A stretch of 64,000 nt of DNA from CBDCCV01 sp965215025 (GTDB lineage: Bacteria > Bacteroidota > Rhodothermia > Rhodothermales > Salinibacteraceae): positions 744,001-808,000 of the forward strand of contig CBDCCV010000002.1 in NCBI GenBank assembly GCA_965215025.1, read 5' to 3'. Below the pieces are notes generated by a model. It did not search any database. It had not been told where the DNA came from and worked only from the letters and a program-made list of their open reading frames with translations. Positions 32,947-42,700 of this stretch are shown piece after piece. The first letter of the stretch is position 1; each line of letters begins with the position of its first letter. A program made the position numbers and the translations under genes.

Positions 32947-34707
32947 TTAGCGGCGGGGCCGCGTCTCTTCTCCCACGCCTTTGACGCAGCGGAAGCCGAC
33001 GTGGAAGAGCGAGGTCTCCGGCGTGGAGTGCGAGCGCGTGTAGACCCGGTAGCCGCCGCACTCGTCGCACTGGAACGAGCCGCCGCGCTGCACGCGCTCG
33101 CTCTGAGCCGTGGGCATGAACGGCGTGGAGCGCTCGGCGTAGGGGCGGTACCAGCTTGCCGTCCACTCCCAGACGTTGCCGCCCATGTCGCTCAGCCCCA
33201 GCGCGGTCTCGCCAAAGGCGCCCACGGGCGAGGTGTAGGCGTAGCCGTCCTCGACGGCGTTGTGCACGGGAAAGCGCCCCTGCCAGGTGTTGGCCTGGTG
33301 CACGCCCTCGACCACGCGCGCATCGGTGCCCCATGGGCAGAAGGCGCGCCGGTTGACGGCCCCGCGCGCGGCGTGCTCCCACTCGACCTCGGTGGGGAGG
33401 CGCTTGCCGGCCCACGCAGCGTAGGCCTCGGCGTCGTTCCACGAGACCTGCGTGACGGGGTGATCCTCCGGCGCGGCCGGCCCATCGGGGCCGAACGGGT
33501 GGTGCCACGTTGCGCCCTTGACGAGGCGCCACTGCCCCGTCCGCGGGTCCATCACACCCGCGTCGCCGAAGCGCTCGGCCTCGGTTTCGTAGCCGGTCGC
33601 CTCGACAAACCTGCGGAACTGCGCGACGGTGACGGGGTGCTTGTCCATGAAAAAGGGCGCCACATCGGCCTCGAACGCCGGGATGGAGCTGCTGGCGTGG
33701 CGGCGGCTCATGGCCACGGCCTGCTCGCCTTCTTTGACGCCGATGGTCGTGGTGCCGCCGGGGACGTAGACCATGCCCTCCGGCGCGTCGAGAGCAGCCT
33801 GCTCCCTGGAACCGCTGTCTCCTGCGCCGGCCTCGGGCGCGGCCGGCTTCCCCGCCGCCCAGCGGATGCCCCCGAGCAGATGCTCTCGGAAGAGCGGCTC
33901 TTGGTAGGACGCCGCCGTGTGCCCGCCGGCCGTGTACCAGGCCCGCCCCCCGTCGTACGTGTGGTACCAGGCTGCGGGGTGCCCTTCGCCCATCGTGCCG
34001 CCGCTGTACGTGGACTCGTCCAGCGTGGCGAGCACGCGCACCCCCTCGCGCGGGGCCGCCCGGAAGTTGTACCACTCGTCCGTGCGCGTCCAGGCGGCCG
34101 GCAGCATCCGCGTCGAGGCGTGCGTGGTGTCTGTGACGCGGACGACGGCTTCCTGCACCTCCGGATGGCTCTCGAAGTAAGCCCCGACCAGCCCGCCGTA
34201 CCAGGACCAGTCGTACTCGGTGTCCGAGGCGGCGTGGACGCCGACAAAGCCGCCGCCCTGCTGGATAAAGCTCTTGAACGCGCGCTCGCCGGTCGGCCCG
34301 AGCACGTCGCCTGTGGTGTTTAAAAAGACCACGACGTCAGCCGTCTCCAGATGCTTGGCAAAGGCCGCCGAGTCCTCCGTCGCCTCTACGCTGAAGCCGG
34401 CCTCTTGCCCGAGCGCGCGGAGCGTGGCAAGACCGTCGGGGATGGACGCGTGCCGGAACCCCTCGGTGCGGCTGTACACAAGGACGGAAAAGCGCGCCGG
34501 ATCGGCTGTGCCGGCTGTTTCTCGAATGACCGGCTCTTCTTGCGCGTCGGCCTCTTCTTCTTGCGCACCGCTCGAAGCGGGCCTGCACGCAGACAGCAGC
34601 AGCAAGAGCAGGCAGCAGCCCATCAACAGCACCCCTCGCGCGACGGGGCTGCTCAGGGCGCTTGGATTGCTTTGGACGTTTGCCGCACGGGTTGCCATGT
34701 CGGTCAT
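32947..34707 (-). CDS. Lipoprotein fusion of ThuA-like and FGE-sulfatase (SUMF1) domains
   Basis: From ATG 34707 (about 586 residues) there is a lipoprotein signal (LLMGCCLLLLLLSACRP), then an acidic linker. A ThuA-like domain follows (SVLVYSRTEGFRHASIPDGL; GGGFVGVHAASDTEYDW; GGRAWYTAGGH), as found in trehalose-utilisation and glutamine-amidotransferase-like proteins. A SUMF1 domain comes next (MVYVPGGTTTIGVKEGEQ; RLPTEVEWEHAARGAV; GNVWEWTASWYRP; GGSFQCDECGGYRVYTRSHS). The last motif has C-x2-C in place of the C-x4-C of true FGE, so formylglycine formation is doubtful. The ThuA domain hints at carbohydrate work outside the cell. The frame is open to 34872 but the added sequence is unlike a signal. 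Confidence 0.88.
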   Translation of the reverse strand: MTDMATRAANVQSNPSALSSPVARGVLLMGCCLLLLLLSACRPASSGAQEEEADAQEEPVIRETAGTADPARFSVLVYSRTEGFRHASIPDGLATLRALGQEAGFSVEATEDSAAFAKHLETADVVVFLNTTGDVLGPTGERAFKSFIQQGGGFVGVHAASDTEYDWSWYGGLVGAYFESHPEVQEAVVRVTDTTHASTRMLPAAWTRTDEWYNFRAAPREGVRVLATLDESTYSGGTMGEGHPAAWYHTYDGGRAWYTAGGHTAASYQEPLFREHLLGGIRWAAGKPAAPEAGAGDSGSREQAALDAPEGMVYVPGGTTTIGVKEGEQAVAMSRRHASSSIPAFEADVAPFFMDKHPVTVAQFRRFVEATGYETEAERFGDAGVMDPRTGQWRLVKGATWHHPFGPDGPAAPEDHPVTQVSWNDAEAYAAWAGKRLPTEVEWEHAARGAVNRRAFCPWGTDARVVEGVHQANTWQGRFPVHNAVEDGYAYTSPVGAFGETALGLSDMGGNVWEWTASWYRPYAERSTPFMPTAQSERVQRGGSFQCDECGGYRVYTRSHSTPETSLFHVGFRCVKGVGEETRPRR

Positions 34708-34792
34708 GGTTCGCAAAAGGCTTACCGGGAAACGGCGGGCAGGCCGCACCGCCCCGTACATCTTCCGCGGGGCCGTGCTTGGCCAGTCTTGA

Positions 34793-36073
34793 TCAACGCG
34801 CGCGCAACCGAGGCGTTTCTGCGCGCAGCCCCTTGCCCTCGGCGGCGGAGAACACCACGGCGGTCCCCGCATCGCGTGACGAGAGCGAGTCGCTCACCGG
34901 CGAGGCCTCTTCCAGCACGTCCGGCTTGACCGAGTCGTAGCCGATGTCGGCGCCGCGCGTGGCCAGGATCGTCACGAGCGGGATGGCGAAAAAGACCGTC
35001 AGCACGTAGCCGAAGGCGTAGGCGCGGTTCTTCACCGTGAGGTCGCCGAGCTTCTCGGCCATCCAGATGGGGATGCGCCGCATCGGCTTCAAGGGGAAGA
35101 AGAGCAAGATGCCGTAGACGTTGAACACCAGGTGCGCAAACGCCACGTTAAGCGCAGCGATGCCGGCCGCCGTACCTCCGCTTGCCAGCACCAGCGCCGC
35201 CACCATCGCCGTCATCGTCGTGCCGATGTTGGCGCCCAGGACGAAGGGGTAGATCTGCGGCACGGTGAGGATGCCCGCCGCCACGAGCGGCACGGTGATG
35301 GACGTGGTGATCGACGAACTCTGCACCAGGAACGTGAGCAAGACGCCAAAGCCCAGCGAGACGAGCGGGCGGCCAAAGATGTACTTGTGCAGGAGATGCT
35401 CGGAGCGCCCCAGCACCAGCGTGCGTAAGATCCGCACGAGGTACTGCAAGGAGAAGAAGAGGAACAGCAGCCCGATGCCCAGGACGATGAAGCCGTTCTC
35501 CCCCGTGAGCGCGATGATCCACCCGGCGATGGGGTCGATGACGAGCTTGAGCGGGCTGAGCAGCTCCGTGCCGCCCACTCCCGCAAGCGCGTCGGTCAGG
35601 GTGGCGGCCGAGTGGGAGATGATCTGGAACGCCAGCTCCAGCGGGAAGAGCACGGCCACGGCCAGGAGGTTGAAGAAGTCGTGCACGGTGGCGCCCGCCA
35701 TCGCCCGCCGGAACTCCTCCTTGCGCGTCACCGAGCCGAGCGAGACAATCGTGTTCGTCACGCTCGTCCCGATATTCGCCCCCATGACGATGGGAATAGC
35801 CCCGGCGATGGACAGCCCGCCGCCCGCCACGATCCCCACCGTCATCGACGTGACCGTGGACGAGCTTTGCACGATAGACGTGGCCAGGATGCCCACAAAA
35901 AGGCCCACGAACGGGTTCGACGTCGTGGCGATGAGGTTCTCGGCCACACCGCGCCCCATCAGCTTGAACGAGTCCCCCATCAGCTCGATAGAGGTGAAGA
36001 AGAGGAGCAGAATGCCCAAGAGACCCAGCACCTGCAAGGCCGTGTTGCGAGCACGCAAAGAGGCGGTAGCCAC
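34793..36073 (-). CDS. Na+/phosphate symporter (NptA/PNaS family)
   Basis: A 426-residue membrane protein with two inverted repeats, each carrying the QSSS motif: ATSIVQSSSTVTSMTVGI in the first and LTFLVQSSSITTSITVPL in the second. Both are followed by G-A-N-I-G-T (MGANIGTSVTN and LGANIGTTMTA). About 8-10 hydrophobic helices are visible. The family moves phosphate with sodium into the cell. A C-terminal tail of about 60 residues after the last helix has no recognisable domain; no PhoU-like domain is attached. It is a single gene divergent from miaA. Confidence 0.92.
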   Translation of the reverse strand: MATASLRARNTALQVLGLLGILLLFFTSIELMGDSFKLMGRGVAENLIATTSNPFVGLFVGILATSIVQSSSTVTSMTVGIVAGGGLSIAGAIPIVMGANIGTSVTNTIVSLGSVTRKEEFRRAMAGATVHDFFNLLAVAVLFPLELAFQIISHSAATLTDALAGVGGTELLSPLKLVIDPIAGWIIALTGENGFIVLGIGLLFLFFSLQYLVRILRTLVLGRSEHLLHKYIFGRPLVSLGFGVLLTFLVQSSSITTSITVPLVAAGILTVPQIYPFVLGANIGTTMTAMVAALVLASGGTAAGIAALNVAFAHLVFNVYGILLFFPLKPMRRIPIWMAEKLGDLTVKNRAYAFGYVLTVFFAIPLVTILATRGADIGYDSVKPDVLEEASPVSDSLSSRDAGTAVVFSAAEGKGLRAETPRLRAR

Positions 36074-36170
36074 GTCGTAGAAGAGGGATTTAGAGGGCGG
36101 CGTAGTCGGTCAACTTACAGGCTGCTGCCGCCCGGCACGTAAACAAACTGTTACCAAATCCGCCGACCCC

Positions 36171-37130
36171 ATGCAGATTCCCGATGAACCGCCCATCGAA
36201 CTCGTTGCGGACGCCCCCCACGCAAAGGCCCCGGCACCCCTCCCCACCCTGACCGGCCCGACGGGCGTGGGCAAGACGGCCCTGAGCCTCGACCTGGCCG
36301 AGCGCCTCGGCGCCGAGATCATCTCCGCCGACAGCCGGCAGGTGTACCGCCGCCTCGACATCGGCACGGCTAAGCCGTCGGCGGCAGCGCAGGCCCGCGT
36401 GCCGCACCACTTCGTCAGCGAGCGCGGCCTGGACGAGCCGTTCTCCGCCGGCGCGTTCGCCCGCGAGGCCAACGCGCGCATCCGCAGCATCTTAGCGCGC
36501 GGGCGCGTGCCGCTCGTCGTGGGCGGCTCCGGGCTTTACCTGCACGCGCTCCAACGCGGCCTCGCCGACATCCCCGCCGTGCCTGAAAAGACGCGCGACC
36601 GCCTCGAAACGCGCCTCGAAGAAGAGGGCCAAGACGCGCTCTACGGCGCACTCAAAGCCGTAGACCCCGCCTCTGCCCGCACGATGGACGCCACGAAAAC
36701 GCACCGCGTCCTGCGCGCGCTTTCCGTCTACGAAGCCACGGGCCGCCCGCTCTCCTACTACCACGAGGAGACGCCCGAGCCGCCGTTCTCCTTTTGCACC
36801 GTCGTCCTCCACCGCGACCGCAAAAAGCTGTACGCCCGCATCAACCGCCGCGTGGACGCGATGCTCGAAGCGGGCCTGCTCGGCGAGGTGCGCGGCCTGC
36901 TCGACAGCGGCGCCGACCCCGCCGCCCCGCCGCTGCGTACCATCGGCTACCGCGAGCCGATCCGTCACCTCCAGGGCGAGATCGGCTACGACGAGACGGT
37001 GCGTCTCATCAAACGCAACTCGCGCCGCTACGCCAAGCGCCAGCTTACCTGGTTCCGCCGCTACCCCGAGTACACGTGGCTCCCCGCCGACTCCTCCGTC
37101 TCTGATCTTTTACTTGCAATAACGGATTAA
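36171..37130 (+). CDS. miaA: tRNA dimethylallyltransferase MiaA
   Basis: A 319-residue enzyme that adds the isopentenyl group to A37 of tRNAs reading U-starting codons. The P-loop GPTGVGKT (29-36) is followed by GAEIISADSRQVYRRLDIGT AKPS, the substrate-binding signature, and by PHHFVSE and VVGGSGLYLHALQRGL. The C-terminal SRRYAKRQLTWFRRYPE is the family end. Length is typical. The 20 residues before the P-loop are a little longer than usual. It sits alone between the phosphate symporter and the convergent glycosyltransferase fusion. Confidence 0.97.
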   Translation: MQIPDEPPIELVADAPHAKAPAPLPTLTGPTGVGKTALSLDLAERLGAEIISADSRQVYRRLDIGTAKPSAAAQARVPHHFVSERGLDEPFSAGAFAREANARIRSILARGRVPLVVGGSGLYLHALQRGLADIPAVPEKTRDRLETRLEEEGQDALYGALKAVDPASARTMDATKTHRVLRALSVYEATGRPLSYYHEETPEPPFSFCTVVLHRDRKKLYARINRRVDAMLEAGLLGEVRGLLDSGADPAAPPLRTIGYREPIRHLQGEIGYDETVRLIKRNSRRYAKRQLTWFRRYPEYTWLPADSSVSDLLLAITD

Positions 37131-37218
37131 TTTAGCTGAAGGTATCCGATTCGCTCATGGGACTTGTCTCTAAGAGCTTGTATTCAAAGTGAGCTTTAGA
37201 AGATGAGGTCGCGCCCGC

Positions 37219-39168
37219 TCATTGCTTCGTCGTTTCATCCGCAGGCGGCGCGAGCGAAAGCAGCGCTTGGCGGTGCCACCACCCGCCCCACCGCTCCTCA
37301 GCGACGACGCGGGCGCCGGCCTCCTCGGCCATGCGGCGCCACGCCTCGGCCCGGCGGAAGCGCAGATGCTCTTCCTGCGCCACCATCACCCCGCCGGAGC
37401 GGACGCGGTTGGCGCATCGGTCCAGCACGCGCAGCACGCGCCGCTGCCGCTCGCTCTCGTACACGGACTCGACCACGATCACGCGCCGCGCCGCCACGCG
37501 CAACGCATCGCCGAGCACCGCATCGGCATCCTCGGCGTGGTGGAGGACGAAGTACAGCACCGCCACGTCGAACGCGCCCGTGGCAAAGGGCAGCCGGCGG
37601 CCGTCGTAGCGGATGAGCGGCAGCGGCGTGCGGTTCATGTCCATCACATCGGCCAACGTAACGCGCGCGCCGACGCGCTCCTCCAGCGCTTGGCCGACGT
37701 AGCCCTCCCCCGCGCCGAGGTCGAGGAGGCGCAGCGGCTCGCTCCCGCTCTCTTTCGAAGGCAGATGAGGTAGCAGGCGCTCGGCCTTGGCGCGGGCGCG
37801 GCGGCGCTGCACGGCCTGCAAAAGCGCATCGGCACGGCTCCACACGAGAAGCGCTACCCCCCCGCCCCACCCCGCGATGACGAACCCTGCGTACGGCCCG
37901 CCGGTGTAGAAAAGGTACGTGCCCAGCGATAAAAGCCCGATCCACTGCCAGTGCCACGCAGGCCGCGGCGTGAGCGCCGCCAACGGCAAGACGGCCAAGA
38001 GGTACCACGGATGCACCGTCGTTGCCAGCACGAAAAACAGGCCGAGGATGACGAGCGACGCCTGCGCAAAAGACCAGCCTCGGCGCGCGTCGAGCCAGTA
38101 GACGAGCGGCAGCGTCGCCAGGAAAAAGAGCCGGAAGAGCGGCCCGAGCGTCTTGCTCCAATCCTCGCCCGTGGCCTCCAGCAAGAGCGCCTTGACGCCG
38201 AGGTAGAGGCCCGCGTTGAACTCGAAGAGCCGCACGTAGAGGTCGAGCGACGCGCGCACGTGCGCCAGGACGTACGGCGCCGCGTACGGCAGCGCCAGCG
38301 CGCCGAGGACGAGCGCGCCCGCCCCCACGGCGCGCCACCCAAAGCGCCGCCCCAAGAGCGGAAACAGCACCAGCGGGTAGAGCTTCACCCACGCCGCGCC
38401 CGCTAAGCACGCCGCCGCCCAATGGCCGCGCCCCCGCCGCGCCAGCGCCACCGCAGCCACGAGGAAGAACACCAGCGCCGCCTCGGTATGCCCCTGCCCG
38501 GCCGCCTCGACCAGGACGAGCGGGTGCCAGGCGTAAACGAGAAGCGCGCGCGGCGCCACCAGACGGCTCAGCCAGAAGACGCCCGCCAGCTCCATCGCCA
38601 GGAAGACGGCTTTGATGGCGAAAAAGCTCGCCTGCCAGCCCCATCCGTAAAACAGCCCGCCGAAGGCGAAAACAAGCTGCGAGACGGGCGGATACACCGA
38701 GTAGTACGAGGCCGAGTTGAGCGCCGCGTACACCGGCTCGTCGTGGAGGTTCTCGCCGCGGAGATCGGCCAGCGCGGGGTCCTCCGGGGCGTAGCGGTAC
38801 GGGTTGACGCCGGCGTGTTGAAGCACGCCGTCCCACACGTAGCGCGGCCCGTCTTCGGAAAGGACGGGCGGGAGGTAGACGAAAAAGAGGCGGAAGACCA
38901 CCGCCCCGATGAGCACCACGCGCACAGGCACGCCGCCCTGCCGGTAGAGCACGAGCAGGAGCGCCCCGGCCACGAACGCCGCCGCCACGAAGCCGCCCCA
39001 CCACGCCGGCACGCCGGCTGTAATTGCCATCGCTGCGGCAGAGGCGGCGAACAGCGCCACGAGCAGCCGGCGCATCCGCACGCCGCCCTCAACCGGCGGT
39101 CTCGCCTGTGCCGCCGGGGTGGAGGACGAGCGCGCGGCGCCGTGCTCGTCGGGGTCGTCCGTCGTCAT
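37219..39168 (-). CDS. GT87-type membrane glycosyltransferase fused to a class I methyltransferase
   Basis: A 649-residue protein. The first about 440 residues are a polytopic membrane protein with GT-C-like features (DGVLQHAGVNPYRYAPEDPA, VYPPVSQLVFAFGG, WHPLVLVEAAGQGHTE), close to GT87/mannosyltransferases that use polyprenyl-phosphate sugars. The last about 180 residues are a cytoplasmic SAM-methyltransferase domain: LDLGAGEGYVGQALEE (motif I), VLYFVLHHAEDADAVLGDAL, RVIVVESVYES. The frame is continuous, with no sign of two genes. The start ATG overlaps the stop of the anti-sigma-type gene by 4 bp, so the two are co-translated. The fusion suggests sugar transfer and methylation of one envelope product (inferred). 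Confidence 0.8.
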   Translation of the reverse strand: MTTDDPDEHGAARSSSTPAAQARPPVEGGVRMRRLLVALFAASAAAMAITAGVPAWWGGFVAAAFVAGALLLVLYRQGGVPVRVVLIGAVVFRLFFVYLPPVLSEDGPRYVWDGVLQHAGVNPYRYAPEDPALADLRGENLHDEPVYAALNSASYYSVYPPVSQLVFAFGGLFYGWGWQASFFAIKAVFLAMELAGVFWLSRLVAPRALLVYAWHPLVLVEAAGQGHTEAALVFFLVAAVALARRGRGHWAAACLAGAAWVKLYPLVLFPLLGRRFGWRAVGAGALVLGALALPYAAPYVLAHVRASLDLYVRLFEFNAGLYLGVKALLLEATGEDWSKTLGPLFRLFFLATLPLVYWLDARRGWSFAQASLVILGLFFVLATTVHPWYLLAVLPLAALTPRPAWHWQWIGLLSLGTYLFYTGGPYAGFVIAGWGGGVALLVWSRADALLQAVQRRRARAKAERLLPHLPSKESGSEPLRLLDLGAGEGYVGQALEERVGARVTLADVMDMNRTPLPLIRYDGRRLPFATGAFDVAVLYFVLHHAEDADAVLGDALRVAARRVIVVESVYESERQRRVLRVLDRCANRVRSGGVMVAQEEHLRFRRAEAWRRMAEEAGARVVAEERWGGWWHRQALLSLAPPADETTKQ

Positions 39169-39611
39169 TCGTCATTCGTCTTAGCTGGCTCCGGCGGGTT
39201 GCGGAACACCATGCGCACGCGGCGGCCTTCGCGCTCGTAGACCGCCTCGTCGGCGAGCGTCTCGATGAGGTAGATGCCGCGGCCGTGCGGGCGCAGGAGG
39301 TTGACGTCGTCGAGCGGGTCGGCGATGGAGGCGCGGTCGAAGCCCTCGCCCTCGTCCTCGACGGCCACTTCGAGCCGGTCGGCAAAGGCCCAGAAGTCAA
39401 TGAAGACGCGCTTCTCGGCGTCGGAGGCGTTGCCGTGGCGCATGGCGTTGGTGACGGCCTCGCTCGCCGCCAGAACGATCTTGTAGCCGTGCTCCTCGTC
39501 CTCGACGTGCTCTTCGGCGAACGCCTGCGCCACGCTCACCACCCTCTCTTGCTCCGAGAAGACGCTCTTGATCTCTAAGCGCACGTGATCGGTGGCGGCG
39601 GGCTTGGGCAT
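39165..39611 (-). CDS. Anti-sigma regulatory factor (RsbW/SpoIIAB-like serine kinase ATPase)
   Basis: A 148-residue HATPase_c protein from ATG 39611. The N-box EAVTNAMRHG (N55), G1 box VEDEGEGFD and HGRGIYLIETLAD (G2) are all present, as in RsbW-type kinases that bind a sigma factor or phosphorylate an anti-sigma antagonist. No sigma factor or antagonist gene adjoins it. The stop overlaps the start of the GT87 fusion. Upstream, a perfect 21-bp tandem duplication lies at 39623-39664. The frame stays open to 39746, but the extra residues encode the repeat and look non-coding. Confidence 0.9.
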   Translation of the reverse strand: MPKPAATDHVRLEIKSVFSEQERVVSVAQAFAEEHVEDEEHGYKIVLAASEAVTNAMRHGNASDAEKRVFIDFWAFADRLEVAVEDEGEGFDRASIADPLDDVNLLRPHGRGIYLIETLADEAVYEREGRRVRMVFRNPPEPAKTNDE

Positions 39612-39622
39612 GTTCGTATCTG

Positions 39623-39664
39623 TTTGTCTGTAGGCGAAGTCCCTTTGTCTGTAGGCGAAGTCCC
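39623..39664. repeat. Perfect 21-bp tandem duplication upstream of the anti-sigma gene
   Basis: Two exact 21-bp copies (39623-39643 and 39644-39664) lie just 12 bp upstream of the chosen start codon, so they may affect expression. Confidence 0.9.
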
Positions 39665-39752
39665 TGCAACGGTGCGCCCCCCGGCTCCATGTCTTCGGCG
39701 GCGCTTCTGGAAGAAGCACACCGTCGCGCGTACGCTTCACACGCACAACAAG

Positions 39753-42700
39753 TTAGCGGATGACGGCGACTTTTTTGAGCACCGGCGCCTCGTCCGGCGC
39801 CTCGACGCGCACGAGGTACACGCCCGGCGGCACCCGGCGCCCCTGCCGGTCCGTGAGGTCCCAGGCCGCGCCGCCGTTGCGCCCGACCTCGGCCGATTCG
39901 ATCTCGTGCACGAGCGTGCCTTGCACGGACACGATCTCGACGCGCGCGCCGGCGGGCAGCCCGGCCACGCGCACCGGGCCGCCGTGGCGCCCGGCGTGGT
40001 GCGGGTTGGGGTAGACGTACACGCCGGCGAGGCTCTCGGCAGGGCGCGCCAGGCGCACGGCCCAGCCCTCAGGAGCGAGCGTTTGGCCGTCGGCGCTGCG
40101 CATCCGGAGCACGGTCAGGGCATCGTCCCGCCCCGTCGCGCCCAGGCGCACGCCCGCGATGCGGACCGTCACGCGGGCGGGGTCTTCCGCGCTACGCTCC
40201 ACGGCGGCGATGCGCCCGGCAGGACGCAGGCGGTAGTTGGCCGGGTCCTCGGCAGAAGAGGCGTCGAGCGGCGCGCTAAAGGTGAGCGTGACGGTCTGCG
40301 CGTCCGGCACGGCCCAGCCGGCCACGATGAGCGTCCCCTCCTCCGAGGCCGGGAAGCGCACCTCGGCCTCAGTTTGGCCGACGGGCAGGCCGCCGGCGTC
40401 GCGCACGCCCGTCCAGCGCAGCACGCCGCCGCGCCCGGCCGGCACCCGCTCGAAGCGCAGCACGGCTGCCCGCCCGTTCTCGGCCAGAAGCAAGACCTCT
40501 GGCGCTCCGGCCTCTTCGAGGGCGAACTGCTCGGCGCGCGTGGACGGAGCGAGCGCTTCGGTAAAGACGAGCTTCACGGCGTTCGTGTCCGGATAGGCGA
40601 TCTCTGCGACGGTGGCGGGCGCACGGGGGCGTACGACGCGCGGCTCGGAAAACGGCGAAGCCCGTCCCGCCTCCCATGCCCGCAGCACGTACCGCCGCAC
40701 CTCGCCCGTGGCAGCGACGAAGCTCGAATCGCCTTGTGCAGCGCCGATGCGATCCAGCGTGCCGGCCTCGGGCGGGCCGGAAAAGACGACTACCGAGTCG
40801 GCCCCCGGCGCGCGCCAGCGCAGGCGCACTTGCGCTGGGCCGAGCGCCACGGCCTCTACCCAGCGCGGCGGCGGCGTGCGCGCGGCGTCCGGGCGGAAGA
40901 CGAACCGCTGGAGCCGCCCCGCCCCGTCGCTGGCGATGATCTCGGGCCGGCCGTCCGCGTCGAAGTCGGCGGTGGTGAGGGCGCGGGAGCGGGCGCCGCG
41001 GTGGCGGTAGCGCACCTGCCAGCCGTCGGCCGCGTCGTAGCTGAGCAGGTAGAGGTAGGGCGGATGCACGAGCGCCAGCTCGTCGCGCCCGTCGCCGTCC
41101 ACATCGGCGGCGGCGAGGGCGCCGTCGGTCGAGAGGCTGCCGGCGATGGGGAGCGTTTCTACCAGCTCGTACGTGTCATCGCCCGACGCGTCCCAGAAGT
41201 AGTAGAGGCCGATGGGCGGCTCCTGCTCAAAGCGCACCCCTTCGAGCGGGCGCAGGTTGCCTTTGAACGGATCGGTGTAGGTGACGAACTCCTCGGTGCC
41301 ATCGCCGTCGAAGTCGCCCTGGGCGAAGCGCGCGCCGGCGTTGTAGCGCGCGGTCTCGTAGGTCCAGGCCACGCGGAAGGCGTCGCCCGTGCCCGTGCTC
41401 TCGTACAAGATCCAGTCCCCGTCGAGGTCGCCTACGAGCAGACCGCGGCGCCCGTCGCCGTCGAAGTCGCCGGCCAGGGCTTCAAGGCGCTCGAAGTCGT
41501 TGGGCGCGACGGGGGCGCCGGGCTGCACGCCGGTGGGGTTCTCCAGGCGCGCCGTCTCCACGAAGCGCCCGCCCTGGTTCTCCAAAACGACCCACTCCGT
41601 GGCGTCCTCGTGACCGATGATGGCGCCGCGCCCGTCGCCGTCGAGGTCGTCAAGGAGCGCGCCGCCGAGCGTGGTGCTGCGGAAGGCCTCGGCGCCGGGG
41701 TACGCCCCGGCGGATGGCGCGGCGATGAGGAAGGTGCCCTGCCGGACGCTCGTCAAAAGCTCCTGCCGGCCGTCGCCGTCCGTGTCGCCTACGTCGCGGG
41801 GGAAGGTGTTGGACGAGAGGGCGTGCGCTTCTTGAAAGCTGTTTTCGGCCCACTCGTAGGTGGCAATCGTATCGCCGAGGGCGCCGCCTTTTCCGAAGCG
41901 GTTGAGGGTGAGTTCCAGAAGGCCGTCGCCGTCGAAGTCGGTGGCCTCGGGCAGGAGGTAGCCGTACGGGATGCCCGTGGACTCGCTGGCGAAGAGAGCC
42001 GTGTTGGCGCGGTCCGGCGGCACGTCTACGGATCGTTCGAGCGTGGTGACGAGGCCGCTTGCGTTCGTCGCCACGACCTCGACCTGAAAAAGGCCGCCCG
42101 TGCCGCCTTCGCCCGGAGACCAGGCCAAGCCGTGGCGACGTGCGCGGCGGTCCGAGCGCACCGTTTCCGTCCGCCCGCCCCGACGGATGCGCAGGACAAC
42201 TTGGGTGAGGTCGTCCGTTGAGAGATCAGCCACGACGCCGGGCCGGCCTTCGACGAGGCCGCTCTGCAAAAAGCGCAGGTCGATCTCCGGCGCCGTGCCG
42301 TCGAGGTAGAAGCGCTGCTGCTTCTCGACGGTGCCGCCCGTGCGCAGCTTCACGGCCAGGCGCAGCGTGTACGTCGTGTCCGGCAGATTTTCCGCCTCCC
42401 ACACCGCGAGCGTGTCCTGCCAGATCTGCCGCCCCGCCGGCCCGGCGATGCGCGTCCACGCCTCCTCGTCGTAGCCCGCGGCGTAGTACACCGAAAACGA
42501 CTCGAACGCCGGGTTGACGGCCGTCCCCACGACGGGCACGCGCCCCGGCGCCGCGCCGCCGTCGTTCTCCGGGGAAAGGATCTCGACGCGGCCCGGCAGT
42601 GCCTGCGCCAGCGCCGAGGCCACGTCAAGCCGCCCGCCGCCCGTCCGCTGATCCCACCCCTCGCCCTCGATGTCCACGGCGGAGGAGACGAGGATGCTGC

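Noticed and set aside
31768..34323. An 851-codon plus-strand frame opposite the aldolase and ThuA fusion genes
   Set aside because: It spans two genes antisense, is rich in Arg/His/Ala, and has no family signature.
37298..39004. A 568-codon minus-strand frame overlapping the glycosyltransferase-methyltransferase gene
   Set aside because: Same-strand alternative frame with Arg/Ala-rich sequence and no motifs; the other frame has glycosyltransferase and methyltransferase motifs.
39585..42221. An 878-codon plus-strand frame opposite the subtilase
   Set aside because: Antisense shadow of a well-supported gene; low-complexity composition.
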